Part shown: one piece after another, positions 29,681-39,153 of the stretch
Layout: every line of letters begins with the position of its first letter
Numbering within the stretch: the stretch's first letter is position 1
Assembly (NCBI GenBank): GCA_003211205.1
Contig: QCTJ01000006.1
Span: 19,510 to 83,509 of the forward strand
DNA length: 64,000 nucleotides
Origin: Synechococcus sp. AG-673-F03
Lineage (GTDB): Bacteria; Cyanobacteriota; Cyanobacteriia; PCC-6307; Cyanobiaceae
Reading direction: 5' to 3'
Made by a program: the position numbers and the translations under genes
Notes under the pieces: generated by a model
Databases searched by the model: none
Seen by the model: only the letters and a program-made list of their open reading frames with translations
What the model was told of the DNA's origin: nothing

Positions 29681-30303
29681 GCCAGCCAGCCCTCAAGATC
29701 CTCGAGCTGGTCAATGTCATTGCGGATGTCGAGCTGTGCCGGCTTCAGACCGCGTTGGCAGGCTCGCTGCCAAGTGAGTCCGAAGACCTGGTCGCTACCC
29801 CACGGGATCGAATGAAAGGGCCAGCGGGGTACCCCGGTTGCCGTTGGCGCCAGGCCGAACAGCCAGTAGCCACCATCCCGTGATGGACCGATCACCAGTG
29901 GTGCCTGGCGTAGAAGCTCGATAGCTCTGATCAGATCTCTTGCAGCCAGATCAGGAAGATCCGTGCCGATCAGGATCACCGGAGCCGCGTGGTCAGTGGA
30001 ACGTGCTCGCAGTACCTCCCTGCGCATGCGGTTGCCAAGATCTCCTCGGCCCTGTGCGCTGATGCTGGCCTCAGGAATCGAGGCGAGCCAGCGGCGGCAG
30101 GCTCCTGGGCCGGCGCCGCTGATGGCGATGTGCAATCTCAGCGCTCCATTCCTGGCGAGTGCTTGGGCCACAGCCAGTGTGTGAGCGATCAGCCGCGCCT
30201 GGATTGCTGCCGCCTGCGAAGACCCTAGAGTGCGTGCGAGGCGACGTTTGCAGCGCCCGCTGGCAGGCCAGCGGGTCATCACCACCAGGATGGGCTCGGT
30301 CAT
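29677..30303 (-). CDS. TIGR04282-type glycosyltransferase (DUF2064)
   Basis: The 208-residue nucleotidyl/glycosyltransferase-like protein has the family signature MTRWPASGRCKRRLARTLG at its N-terminus, then GRGDLGNRMRREV, ILIGTDLPDLAARDL, and VIGPSRDGGYWLFGL. This is the TIGR04282 family found next to TIGR04283 enzymes. The two overlap by four bases, so they are made together. The radical-SAM enzyme often found beside such pairs is not in the window. Confidence 0.85.
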   Translation of the reverse strand: MTEPILVVMTRWPASGRCKRRLARTLGSSQAAAIQARLIAHTLAVAQALARNGALRLHIAISGAGPGACRRWLASIPEASISAQGRGDLGNRMRREVLRARSTDHAAPVILIGTDLPDLAARDLIRAIELLRQAPLVIGPSRDGGYWLFGLAPTATGVPRWPFHSIPWGSDQVFGLTWQRACQRGLKPAQLDIRNDIDQLEDLEGWLA

Positions 30304-30322
30304 CGGATCAGACCACCAGGCA

Positions 30323-31483
30323 TTACTGCTGCCGAGGGAGTTCCTCAGGTTTCACCATCAGCTCAAGGCTTTCGCCATCGCGTCCAATAATGATGGGCAT
30401 GGCCTGGCCGACACGGCCCCGGTCGACTGCCAGCTGCACCTGGGATGGGTCCTGCACTTTGGTGCCGTTCACTTCACGGATCAGGTCGCAGGGGCGGATT
30501 CCGCCTGTTGCAGCAGGGCTGTCCTCCACCACTTCGATCACCACCACGCCGTTCAATTCAGGCACTGTGCACAGATTGCTGTTGGCCGCGGCATTGATCT
30601 CCTTGGCGAGCTGGGGCGTCAGGCTCTGGAGCCGGACGCCAATGAAGGGATGAGACGCCCGGCCAGTACTGATGATCTGCTGCGCGATTCGCTTGGCCAG
30701 ATTGATCGGGATGGCAAAACTCAGGCCGGCTCCGGGGGCCTTCTTGATGGCAGTGTTGATGCCGATCACCTGGCCAGCGGCGTTGATCAGCGGCCCGCCG
30801 CTGTTCCCCGGATTAACGGCAGCATCGGTCTGGATATAGGGCACTCTCTGTCCCTCTCCGATGGCATTGGTGCGATCCACGGCGCTGATGATCCCAGCCG
30901 TCACCGTGTTGTTGAGGCCAAGGGGATTGCCGATGGCGATGGCCCATTCCCCCGGCTTGAGATTGTTGGAATTGCCAAGGGGGGCGACCGGCAGTTTGTC
31001 GGCAACCACCCGCACCACGGCGATGTCCGTGAGTGGGTCGCTGCCGAGAACGCGACCGCTGAAACTGCGACCGTCGGGAAGTGTCACCGACACCTGGTCC
31101 GCTCCTTCCACAACGTGTGCATTCGTGAAGATCAGGCCATCGGAACGCGTGATGAATCCGGATCCCTGGCCCGCCTGTTGCTGGATCGGCGATCTGCCGC
31201 CAAAAAGGTTGCCAAGAGGGTTCACGACACGTTTCACCGTATCGATCCGCACCACTGACGGACCGACCCGATCCACCGCTTCAACAATGATGTTTTTCCC
31301 TGGTTGAAGGGGGGCTGAGCGAGGTCCATCGCTGACCTCCGGTAAGGGGTCGCTGGCAGGGGCCTGATCCAGTCCGATGCGCTGCTTCCAGGCGGTTCCG
31401 CAGCCGCTGAGACTGGAGCCGATGAGGCCGACGCCGATGAGCGTGAGTGCGCGCTGCAGTTGACGCTGGATGGCGGAGGCCAT
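30323..31483 (-). CDS. DegP/HtrA-type serine protease with PDZ domain
   Basis: This is a periplasmic or thylakoid-lumen trypsin-like protease of the HhoA/HhoB/HtrA group. It has a lipoprotein-like signal (LIGVGLIGSSLSGC), catalytic His in IFTNAHVV, Asp in LTDIAVVRV, and Ser in NPGNSGGPLIN. A single PDZ domain occupies about the last 100 residues (FIGVRLQSLTPQ to QLAVDRGRVG). Such proteases degrade damaged proteins during stress. I chose ATG 31483; an in-frame GTG lies eight codons upstream. The gene is divergent from dnaA. Confidence 0.93.
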   Translation of the reverse strand: MASAIQRQLQRALTLIGVGLIGSSLSGCGTAWKQRIGLDQAPASDPLPEVSDGPRSAPLQPGKNIIVEAVDRVGPSVVRIDTVKRVVNPLGNLFGGRSPIQQQAGQGSGFITRSDGLIFTNAHVVEGADQVSVTLPDGRSFSGRVLGSDPLTDIAVVRVVADKLPVAPLGNSNNLKPGEWAIAIGNPLGLNNTVTAGIISAVDRTNAIGEGQRVPYIQTDAAVNPGNSGGPLINAAGQVIGINTAIKKAPGAGLSFAIPINLAKRIAQQIISTGRASHPFIGVRLQSLTPQLAKEINAAANSNLCTVPELNGVVVIEVVEDSPAATGGIRPCDLIREVNGTKVQDPSQVQLAVDRGRVGQAMPIIIGRDGESLELMVKPEELPRQQ

Positions 31484-31571
31484 GAAGATCTGTGATGTCG
31501 TCAGCACCTCATTAAAGACGGACCGATCGGCCTGGGGTGCGTAGATTCAGCCCTGTGATTCGGAGGGTGCA

Positions 31572-32963
31572 GTGCTGACGGGCAGTGAGCTTTGGAGCAA
31601 GGTTCAGACGGCCCTTCAGAGCAACCTCAGCAAGCCGACCTTTGAGACCTGGATCCGCCCTGCTCAGTGCAGCGGATTCAGGGAAGGTACTCTGACATTG
31701 CTGGCGCCCAACAGCTTTGCCAGCAACTGGTTGCGCAAGAACTACGCCAGCACCATTGCCGACGTAGCTGGTGAAATCATTGGTCAGCCTGTGACAGTTG
31801 CGGTTCTGGCGCGTGATGCCGAGGACCTTCAGGCAGGTTCAGCACCTGCAGCTGTCATGGCGGCAGCTTCATCAGCAGCGGTGCCGGCTTCGTTGGCACT
31901 GCCAACCCCAGCGAGGAAGGCGCCCCGTCGTCTGCCGGGGCTGAACATGCGATACGTGTTCAACCGATTTGTCGTGGGGCCCAACAGCCGCATGGCCCAT
32001 GCCGCTGCCCTCGCTGTCGCTGAGGCCCCGGGTCGCGAATTCAATCCGCTGTTCCTCTGTGGAGGTGTCGGCCTCGGCAAGACCCACCTCATGCAGGCCA
32101 TCGGCCATTACCGCCTCGAGATCGATCCTGAGGCCAAGGTGTTCTATGTCTCCACCGAGACCTTCACCAACGACCTGATCGGGGCGATCCGCAAAGACGG
32201 CATGCAGGCCTTTCGCGATCGTTACCGGGCCGCTGATCTCATCCTTGTTGACGATATTCAGTTCATCGAGGGAAAGGAATACACGCAGGAAGAGTTCTTT
32301 CATACCTTCAACGCGCTGCATGAGGCAGGTCGACAGATCGTGATCGCGAGTGATCGTCCCCCTAGCCAGATCCCTCGACTGCAGGAACGTCTGATCTCGC
32401 GCTTCTCCATGGGTTTGATCGCTGATATTCAGGCCCCGGACCTTGAGACGCGTATGGCGATTCTTCAGAAAAAGGCCGAACAGGAACGTGTTGCCTTGCC
32501 GAGAGATCTGATTCAGTACATCTCTGGCCGTTTCACCTCCAACATCCGTGAGTTAGAGGGAGCGCTGACGAGGGCGGTCGCCTTTTCCTCGATCACAGGG
32601 ATGCCGATGACCGTTGAATCGGTTGCTCCCATGCTGGATCCCAGCGGCCAGGGTGTTGACGTCACACCACAGCAGGTGATCGACAAGGTGTCAGAGGTCT
32701 TCGGGGTGACTGCGGATGATATGCGCAGCAGCAGTCGTCGCCGGGCCGTCAGTCAGGCCCGGCAGGTGGGCATGTTCCTGATGCGTCAGGGCACCGGCCT
32801 CAGCCTGCCGCGCATCGGTGAAACCTTCGGCGGTAAGGATCACACCACGGTGATGTACGCCATTGAGCAGGTGGAAAAAAAGCTCGGCACTGATCCACAG
32901 CTGGCCAGTCAGGTGCAGAGGGTGCGTGATCTGCTTCAGATCGATTCACGCCGCAAGCGCTAA
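31572..32963 (+). CDS. dnaA: Chromosomal replication initiator DnaA
   Basis: DnaA binds DnaA boxes and opens the replication origin. Domain I is [20 protein letters not shown] with a GTG start. A short linker (about residues 85-125, Ala-rich) is followed by the AAA+ domain with P-loop [13 protein letters not shown], Walker [13 protein letters not shown], and sensor 2 [12 protein letters not shown]. The C-terminal DNA-binding domain has the signature [15 protein letters not shown]. Length is 463 residues. No cluster of consensus DnaA boxes was seen nearby, and dnaN is not adjacent, so this is probably not the origin. Confidence 0.97.
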   Translation: MLTGSELWSKVQTALQSNLSKPTFETWIRPAQCSGFREGTLTLLAPNSFASNWLRKNYASTIADVAGEIIGQPVTVAVLARDAEDLQAGSAPAAVMAAASSAAVPASLALPTPARKAPRRLPGLNMRYVFNRFVVGPNSRMAHAAALAVAEAPGREFNPLFLCGGVGLGKTHLMQAIGHYRLEIDPEAKVFYVSTETFTNDLIGAIRKDGMQAFRDRYRAADLILVDDIQFIEGKEYTQEEFFHTFNALHEAGRQIVIASDRPPSQIPRLQERLISRFSMGLIADIQAPDLETRMAILQKKAEQERVALPRDLIQYISGRFTSNIRELEGALTRAVAFSSITGMPMTVESVAPMLDPSGQGVDVTPQQVIDKVSEVFGVTADDMRSSSRRRAVSQARQVGMFLMRQGTGLSLPRIGETFGGKDHTTVMYAIEQVEKKLGTDPQLASQVQRVRDLLQIDSRRKR

Positions 32964-33113
32964 CTGTTGCTTGAGGGAACGGCTGCATGCGAGAACATGT
33001 CGATCGCATCGGCTGAAATCATTCCTGCCTGAACGACGATCGTGACGCTTCCTCCCTTGGTCACCACTGATGGGGACCTCACGTCGACCGTTTGTTCGTC
33101 ATTGCTGATTGGT

Positions 33114-33764
33114 TCAGTTTCCTCCGGTCCAGCCGGCCAGATGAGCTGCAGCTCGGGAATGAACCAGTCGCCGGGATGCTGGCAGAGCAGGGTCCAGCTG
33201 GGAGGAACTGAACGGCGGCAGAGGGCGGGTTCGCAGCCAAGCCCCCCAGCGGAACTCATGATAAGGGGTTAAGCGCTGTGGTTCGATCAGGCCTTCCTTC
33301 TTGAGTTTCCAGACGAGGCTGCGGTAGGGGTCGTCGTCAAGGCCCAGCAGTGACTGGGGCAGCTTCGAGGGTTCCCAGGGACCGTTGCCGCGTCCGTCAT
33401 GGAGATAGAGCCAGCCCCGATCCTGCAGGGCCAGTAGGGCTGCATCGCGGCTGTCGCTCTCAAGCTCAGCGATCACGTAGCCATAGGTGGTGACGGTGGG
33501 ATCCATCTCCAGCAGTGCCCTCAGGCGATGGTGTCGATCCACCATCCAGAGCTGCCTAAGGCGGTTGCGCACCAGGGGCACTGGCTTGCCGCGCAGATAT
33601 TCGAGACGTTCTGTCCGGCTTTCCTGGCTGAAGTCCCTCTGACGGCTGCGAACTTCTGCCAGCCCAACGCACATTTGCGTGGGCTGGAGATCACTCACCC
33701 TGACTTCGATCAGGCTGTGGTCATCGTCATGATTAGGAATCCGGTCGTAGCGAGGCAAATGCAC
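33114..33764 (-). CDS. ParB-like nuclease-domain protein (ParBc_2-like)
   Basis: The 216-residue protein contains a ParB/sulfiredoxin-like N-terminal half: LQPTQMCVGLAEVRSRQ, then LRGKPVPLVRNRLRQLWMVD followed by HHRLRALLEM. This is the pattern of the ParBc_2 family (partner-free ParB-like proteins). The C-terminal half has GWLYLHDGRGNGPWEPSKLP and ends AAAHLAGWTGG. The family name comes from homology to the ParB N-terminal domain; a DNA function is not shown. It is convergent with dnaA, 150 bases away; that gap holds nothing recognised. Confidence 0.75.
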   Translation of the reverse strand: MHLPRYDRIPNHDDDHSLIEVRVSDLQPTQMCVGLAEVRSRQRDFSQESRTERLEYLRGKPVPLVRNRLRQLWMVDRHHRLRALLEMDPTVTTYGYVIAELESDSRDAALLALQDRGWLYLHDGRGNGPWEPSKLPQSLLGLDDDPYRSLVWKLKKEGLIEPQRLTPYHEFRWGAWLRTRPLPPFSSSQLDPALPASRRLVHSRAAAHLAGWTGGN

Positions 33765-33899
33765 ACCGGACTCCTGGTCTCGATTGACTCAACCCTATGC
33801 GGATCTCAGCGATTGTTTGGTTTGCTGATCTGAATCGCACCCTGTGAAGAGCTGGAAACCAAACCCATCAGAATGGTTGGTAGTTGAACGTCAGCTGCG

Positions 33900-35261
33900 G
33901 TGAACCAGTCGTTTGATCTTGTGGTGCTCGGTGCTGGTTCCGGTGGTTTGGCGGCTGCCAAGCGGGCGGCACGTCATGGTGCTCGCGTGGCCATCGTGGA
34001 GGGTGACCGCGTTGGTGGCACCTGTGTGATCAGAGGCTGTGTCCCCAAGAAATTGCTGGTGTATGGATCCCAGATGGCGGAGCAGATGGAGGAGGCCTCC
34101 AGTTATGGCGTCCATCCTTCTGAGGTCCGGATTGATTCAGCACAGTTGCTGGCCAATGTGCGTGCTGAGGTGGATCGCCTCAATGCCATGCACATTGAAT
34201 TTCTGGCGAAGGCCGGTGTCACCCTGATCCAGGGCTGGGGCCGGTTCGAGGACGACCATCACATCCTTGTCTCGACTGATCCCGGTGGTGACCCGCAGCA
34301 CCGCCTGCAGGCTGAGATGGTGCTTATCGGTGTCGGCGGCCGCCCTCAGCGACCTGATATTCAAGGTGTCGAGCTGGGCTGGGTCAGCGACGACATGTTT
34401 CTGTTGGAACGTTTCCCTGAGCGGATGGTTGTGGTGGGTGCTGGCTTCATCGCCTGCGAATTCGCAGGCATCCTCAGCGGTCTTGGTGTTGAAGTCACCC
34501 AGCTTGTACGGCGAGAGCATCTGCTGCGGGGCTTCGACGCCGAACTGGCTGGAGTGGTTCAAGAAGGTATGGCGGAGAAGGGAGTGAATCTTCAGTTCAC
34601 AACAAGTCCTGAAAGTATTGAGGGAACGCCGGGAGATCTCGTGGTGCTCACGGATCGTGGAGATCGCATCGCCTGTGGCGGGGTGTTGCTTGCCACAGGA
34701 CGCCGGCCTTTGCTGAAGGGACTCAATCTTGATGCAGCGGGCGTATCGATTCAGGGGCATCGCATTCCCGTCGATGCTGATCAGCGCACCAACGTCTCCC
34801 ATGTGTTCGCCGTCGGTGATGTGACTGATCGCATCTGCCTCACTCCAGTGGCGATTGATGAGGGTCGCGCCTTCGCTGACAGCATGTTTGGAGACCGACC
34901 GCGTCAGGTGGACCGTGAGCTGGTGGCTAGTGCCGTTTTCAGTCAGCCTGAGCTGGCAACGGTGGGATTGTCGGAAGAAAATGCCATCGCTCAGTACGGC
35001 GCCGATGGCGTCGTGATTCACAGAGCCCGGTTCCGTTCCATGGCGCAGGCACTGCCGAAGCGCGGCCCCCGCTGCCTACTCAAGCTCGTGCTTGAAGCGG
35101 AAACCGAGCGCGTGCTGGGCTGCCATATGGTTGGTGAGCATGCCGCTGAGATCATTCAGATGGCAGCGATCGCCGTTGGGATGGGAGCAACTAAGTCCAA
35201 CTTTGATCGCACCATGGCTCTGCATCCCACGGTGTCGGAAGAGTTCGTGACTATGGGCTAA
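33900..35261 (+). CDS. gor: Glutathione reductase
   Basis: The FAD/NADPH enzyme keeps glutathione reduced. FAD motif LGAGSGGLAAAKRAA is at the N-terminus, the redox-active disulfide is in GGTCVIRGCVPKKLLVYGS, the NADPH motif is VVGAGFIACEFAGILS, a second FAD contact is VFAVGDVTDRICLTPVA, and the dimer-interface catalytic His-Glu is ALHPTVSEEFV near the end. Length is 453 residues. The start is GTG at 33900. Confidence 0.95.
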   Translation: MNQSFDLVVLGAGSGGLAAAKRAARHGARVAIVEGDRVGGTCVIRGCVPKKLLVYGSQMAEQMEEASSYGVHPSEVRIDSAQLLANVRAEVDRLNAMHIEFLAKAGVTLIQGWGRFEDDHHILVSTDPGGDPQHRLQAEMVLIGVGGRPQRPDIQGVELGWVSDDMFLLERFPERMVVVGAGFIACEFAGILSGLGVEVTQLVRREHLLRGFDAELAGVVQEGMAEKGVNLQFTTSPESIEGTPGDLVVLTDRGDRIACGGVLLATGRRPLLKGLNLDAAGVSIQGHRIPVDADQRTNVSHVFAVGDVTDRICLTPVAIDEGRAFADSMFGDRPRQVDRELVASAVFSQPELATVGLSEENAIAQYGADGVVIHRARFRSMAQALPKRGPRCLLKLVLEAETERVLGCHMVGEHAAEIIQMAAIAVGMGATKSNFDRTMALHPTVSEEFVTMG

Positions 35262-35319
35262 TCACTTCAGAACTGCTCCTGGATGAGCTGATCGGCTCAT
35301 GATCGGAGTCGTCTCTTGA

Positions 35320-36810
35320 TCAGCCCTGAAGTCTCTGGTGGAGCGTGTCTGCTATGCGCAGCGCCAGGGCGATGGTGGTGAGCCCCGGCCCGACACTTGG
35401 GCAGCTCGGGAAAACACTGCTGTCGGCGATGTAGACGTTGTCGAGCTCATGGCACTTTCCGGTTGCGTCAACAACGGATACGGCGGGATCCTCACCCATG
35501 CGGCAGGTGCCGCAGGCAAAGCCCACAACGCTGAGAGGTGCTTCACCGCGGGGATGAACGGGCTCTGACGTGACCACCTTGGTGTAGGGATCAGCCTCCA
35601 CTGATTTGAGTGTGTCGATCCACCTGTACACCAGTCGGTCATGGGCTTCACGGTTGTTATGGAGGTAATTGATGCGGATCTGCTCCTTGTTCAGCCAGAC
35701 CCTGTTCTCCTGATCTGGAAGCACTTCGGTCATGGCCCACCAGGCCACCGTCCGGGAGGCGAGACGTTTGATCCCAAAGCTCGGAATCAGTTTGCTGATC
35801 AGCGACAGGACAGGTGGTGATTCGGCAAAAAGTGCGTCCTGAAGCACTCCTCCAGCCGCCTGAATATGTCCCAGCGGGAAGCTCACATTCTTGTCTCCCC
35901 AGTAGTAGTCGTTGACTCCATACGACCGTGCATAACGACCGCTGTTGGGCGCCGCGGAACGCTGCAGGATGGAGGTGATCTGCACGTTCATCAGATTCCT
36001 GCCCACCTGGTCAGACCTGTTGCCGAGGCCGCCGGGGTTGCGTTCACTTCTGGATCTCAGCAGGATCGCCGGTGTGTTGATTGCGCCGGCCGCAAGCACA
36101 ACCAGGTCGGAGGAAAACAGCCAGATCTCTCCCTCCAGATCCGCCTCCACTCTCTTCACTTCCCGTCCGCTGGGATTCACATGCAGCCTGAGAACCTTGG
36201 CTTTGTGGCGAATGTGCACATTGCCGTTGTCGGCATGTGCCAGTCCGCAGAGCTCGGCATCGCCAACGGGATCCCGTTCATCGTCTGACCAGCTGAGAGG
36301 CAGGTCATAGGGTTGACATCCCTGGCGCAGTAGACCTTCCCGCAGCTCCTCCAGGAACGGCAACACCGCGCGAGGTGAATGCTCAAACCCCTTGCTTCGT
36401 GATGGTTCCGTGGGATCGACGCCAGCTTTGCCGTGGACCCGATACAGCGTTTCAGCCTGGTCGTAGTAAGGAGCCAGGTGGTTGTAATCGAATGGCCATG
36501 CCGGCGAAACCCCTTCCTGCAGGGGCAGGTCGGTGAAATCCTTTTCGCGCATGCGCTCGAGCACGGCTCCCCAGATTTTGGTGTTTCCCCCTACGGCATA
36601 AAACGTCTGGGGTGAAAAGGGATCCCCATCCGGTCCGAACCACTGTTCATCCTTGATCCGCGGTCGGGTTTGCCAACCCTCTTCCACCGCTTCGCCTCTC
36701 TCGAGCACGAGCACACTGCGGCCCTCTCGGCTGAGGGATCCCGCCAGGGTTGCTCCTCCGGCACCACTGCCGATGATGATGATGTCGTAATGGCGGTCGT
36801 CGATGATCAT
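35320..36810 (-). CDS. GMC family oxidoreductase
   Basis: The FAD-dependent protein has the dinucleotide motif IIIGSGAGGATLAGSL at about residues 10-25 and a second flavin block (GAINTPAILLRS), with the C-terminal substrate domain ending in GFACGTCRMGEDPAVSVVD and SVGPGLTTIALALRIAD, the GMC C-domain signature. It resembles GMC enzymes of the choline/glucose dehydrogenase type. The substrate is unknown. It is the last gene of the oxidase operon, 40 bases after ctaE, so it might feed electrons to that oxidase or act in an unrelated oxidation. Length is 496 residues. Confidence 0.88.
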   Translation of the reverse strand: MIIDDRHYDIIIIGSGAGGATLAGSLSREGRSVLVLERGEAVEEGWQTRPRIKDEQWFGPDGDPFSPQTFYAVGGNTKIWGAVLERMREKDFTDLPLQEGVSPAWPFDYNHLAPYYDQAETLYRVHGKAGVDPTEPSRSKGFEHSPRAVLPFLEELREGLLRQGCQPYDLPLSWSDDERDPVGDAELCGLAHADNGNVHIRHKAKVLRLHVNPSGREVKRVEADLEGEIWLFSSDLVVLAAGAINTPAILLRSRSERNPGGLGNRSDQVGRNLMNVQITSILQRSAAPNSGRYARSYGVNDYYWGDKNVSFPLGHIQAAGGVLQDALFAESPPVLSLISKLIPSFGIKRLASRTVAWWAMTEVLPDQENRVWLNKEQIRINYLHNNREAHDRLVYRWIDTLKSVEADPYTKVVTSEPVHPRGEAPLSVVGFACGTCRMGEDPAVSVVDATGKCHELDNVYIADSSVFPSCPSVGPGLTTIALALRIADTLHQRLQG

Positions 36811-36850
36811 GGCGATGCTGTCACTTTGACGGCCGGAAGAATCGGCTTGT

Positions 36851-37456
36851 TCAGGTCGTGCGTTGCCATACGTAAATCAACAGGAAAAGAATGATCCAGA
36901 TGACATCCACGAAGTGCCAGAACAGGCTCACTGAAGTGACCCCCATATCACCTTTCACGTAGTTATTCGGGATAAAAGAGCGGAACAACATCAATCCCAT
37001 CAGCAAAATCCCAGTGATCACGTGAAGACCGTGGAAGCCGGTCAGCAGGTAGAAGGTTCCGCCGAAAACACCGCTGCTGAGAGTGAATGTAAGTTCCGAC
37101 CATTCAACATATTGTCCATACACGAAATAGCTGCCCATGGCCATCGTGAGCAGCCACATCGCCCTGAATCCCCAGAGGTTTTTCTTGTGGAGATAAACCT
37201 CCGCAAAATAAGCAACAAAGCTTGAACTCACCAGAATGATCGAATTGATCAGAGGCATTTTTGTTTCAAGCCCTTCAACCCCATCGGGCAACCATTCAGG
37301 GCTTGTGATCTTCAGCACGGCATAACCTGCGAAGAATGCAATGAAGATAATGCTTTCTGAACAAAGAAAGATGATGAATCCAGTGAGGTTATGGCCATCG
37401 TGCTGGACATGCCCCGGGGTGTGATTGAGAGGGAGATCCGGATTGACACCTGTCAT
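36851..37456 (-). CDS. ctaE: Heme-copper oxidase subunit III (ARTO CtaE)
   Basis: Subunit III is a membrane protein with about five helices here: LTGFIIFLCSESIIFIAFFAGY, then IILVSSSFVAYFAEV and the conserved GTFYLLTGFHGLHVITGI. The last helix ends WHFVDVIWIILFLLIYVW. I chose ATG 37456; the frame is open upstream to the end of ctaD but in a non-homologous way. At 201 residues it has the usual cyanobacterial length. It follows ctaD with four bases between. Confidence 0.93.
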   Translation of the reverse strand: MTGVNPDLPLNHTPGHVQHDGHNLTGFIIFLCSESIIFIAFFAGYAVLKITSPEWLPDGVEGLETKMPLINSIILVSSSFVAYFAEVYLHKKNLWGFRAMWLLTMAMGSYFVYGQYVEWSELTFTLSSGVFGGTFYLLTGFHGLHVITGILLMGLMLFRSFIPNNYVKGDMGVTSVSLFWHFVDVIWIILFLLIYVWQRTT

Positions 37457-37460
37457 CAGG

Positions 37461-39149
37461 TCATGCCTCCAGCGAGCGGCGGATGTAGAACTCCTCATCC
37501 TCGACAAGGGGATGCCCCATGCCGTAGCCGTAGGGCTCACTGATCACCGTTGGGATGTCGTCCTCGAAATTCTCGGCAGGTGGAGGTGAGGGAAGCAGCC
37601 ATTCCAGACCGATGGCTCTCCAGGGGTTGGGGGTTGCCCTGGGTCCCCTTGCCCAGGAGCTGACGATGTTGAGGATGAAGGGAATGGAGGCCACACCAAG
37701 CATGAAGGCCCCGATGCTGGCGATCACATTCCAGAGAGCGAATTCGGGGTCATAGGAGGCAACGCGTCGCGGCATGCCGTAGAGGCCTGCCCAGTGCAAC
37801 GGAAGCCAGTTGAGTGTGGCACCGATGAAGGTGAGCGTGAAATGAATTTTTCCCAGGCCTTCGTAATACATGCGACCGGTGAACTTGGGGAACCAGTGAT
37901 AGATGCCTGCGAAAACGCCGAATCCAATGGTGTTGAAGATGATGTAGTGGAAATGGGCGACAACGAAGTAGGTGTTCCCCAAGTGGATATCGATCGGCAC
38001 TGTTCCCAGCATCACCCCGGTGATGCCTCCGAAGATGAAGTTCACAAGGCCTCCGAGCACGAACAGCATTGACGTGGTCAGTCGGATTTTTCCTCCCCAC
38101 AAGGTTCCCAGCCAGGCGAACACTTTCACGCCGGTGGGTACGGCGATCAGCATGGTGGTGACCATGAAAAGATTGCGCATCCACTGCGGGGTTCCGGTGT
38201 AGAACATGTGGTGCACCCAGACAATCAGCCCCAGGAAGGTGATGATGAATGAAGCGAGTGCCACGAATTTGTAGCCGAACAGAGGTTTGCGCGAATAAAC
38301 CGTGATTAGTTCCGAGAAGATGCCGAACACCGGAAGCACCATCACGTACACCGCCGGGTGAGAGTAAAACCAGAAAAAGTGCTGGTAAAGCACTGGATCT
38401 CCACCGCCTTCAGGTCTGAAGAAACTGGTGCCGAAGCTGAGATCGAACAGGAGCATGATCGCTCCACCGGTGAGTGCCGGGAGACCGATCAGCTGAAGAG
38501 TCTGCGCGGCCCATGCGGTCCACACAAACACCGGCATGCGGAAATACCCCATGCCCGGGGCCCGCATGCCGATGATCGTGGTGACGAAATTGACGGCCCC
38601 CATGATTGAGGAAACGCCTGAAATGGCTACGGCAAGAATCCAGAGAAATTCACCATTGATGAAATGTCCCAGAGGGTTCTGAATGCTCATCGGTGGATAG
38701 GACCACCAGCCCGATGAGGCAGGGCCGCCTGGCACGAAGAAACTGCTGAGCAGCACGACAGCAAACACCGGCACCAACCAGAAGGCCAAGGCGTTCAACT
38801 TGGGGAAGGCCATGTCCGGAGCCCCGATCATCGTGGGGATCAGCAGATTGTTGAAGCCGTTCAGGACCGGGAACAGAAACAGGAACAGCATCACCGTTCC
38901 ATGCATCGTGTAAAGACCGTTGTAGACGCTGGGGTCCACAAGATCCGCCGGTGGAGTGATCAATTCCCCTCGCATCACCATGGCCAGCAACCCACCCAGG
39001 AGAAGGAAGAGAAGGGAGAGACCGAAGTACTGAATGCCGATCACCTTTGCATCGGTGTTGAAGCTGAAGAAGCGCTTCCAGTTGTCGGGTGCACCTGGAA
39101 CGGGGTGGGGTGCCTTCAGCACCCTTGGGTCGTAATCGGTGATCGTCAT
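37461..39149 (-). CDS. ctaD: Heme-copper oxidase subunit I (ARTO CtaD), type A2
   Basis: Subunit I holds the low-spin heme and the heme-CuB centre. Twelve helices are visible. The low-spin heme His is in YTMHGTVMLF, the cross-linked His-Tyr is in WFYSHPAVYVMVLP, CuB His-His is in VWVHHMFYTG, and the final heme ligands are VVAHFHYIIF. The YSHPxVY sequence, in place of a Glu-containing GHPEVY, is the signature of type A2 oxidases. I chose ATG 39149 (MTITDYDPRVLKAPHPVPG). Length is 562 residues. The gene lies between ctaC and ctaE. Confidence 0.95.
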   Translation of the reverse strand: MTITDYDPRVLKAPHPVPGAPDNWKRFFSFNTDAKVIGIQYFGLSLLFLLLGGLLAMVMRGELITPPADLVDPSVYNGLYTMHGTVMLFLFLFPVLNGFNNLLIPTMIGAPDMAFPKLNALAFWLVPVFAVVLLSSFFVPGGPASSGWWSYPPMSIQNPLGHFINGEFLWILAVAISGVSSIMGAVNFVTTIIGMRAPGMGYFRMPVFVWTAWAAQTLQLIGLPALTGGAIMLLFDLSFGTSFFRPEGGGDPVLYQHFFWFYSHPAVYVMVLPVFGIFSELITVYSRKPLFGYKFVALASFIITFLGLIVWVHHMFYTGTPQWMRNLFMVTTMLIAVPTGVKVFAWLGTLWGGKIRLTTSMLFVLGGLVNFIFGGITGVMLGTVPIDIHLGNTYFVVAHFHYIIFNTIGFGVFAGIYHWFPKFTGRMYYEGLGKIHFTLTFIGATLNWLPLHWAGLYGMPRRVASYDPEFALWNVIASIGAFMLGVASIPFILNIVSSWARGPRATPNPWRAIGLEWLLPSPPPAENFEDDIPTVISEPYGYGMGHPLVEDEEFYIRRSLEA

Positions 39150-39153
39150 CGTT

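Noticed and set aside
30230..31258. 342-codon ORF antisense to the DegP-like protease
   Set aside because: It is a shadow frame of a clear protease gene with full catalytic motifs; composition is Asp/Gly/His-rich without domain.
31484..31571. Replication origin next to dnaA
   Set aside because: No cluster of TTATCCACA-like boxes was seen and dnaN is not adjacent; dnaA is often not at the origin in cyanobacteria.
32960..33259. Possible frameshift in the ParB-like gene, since a second minus frame at its 3' end also looks protein-like
   Set aside because: The main frame ends in AAAHLAGWTGG, which fits the family's C-terminus as I remember it; the second frame is explained by GC-rich codon bias.
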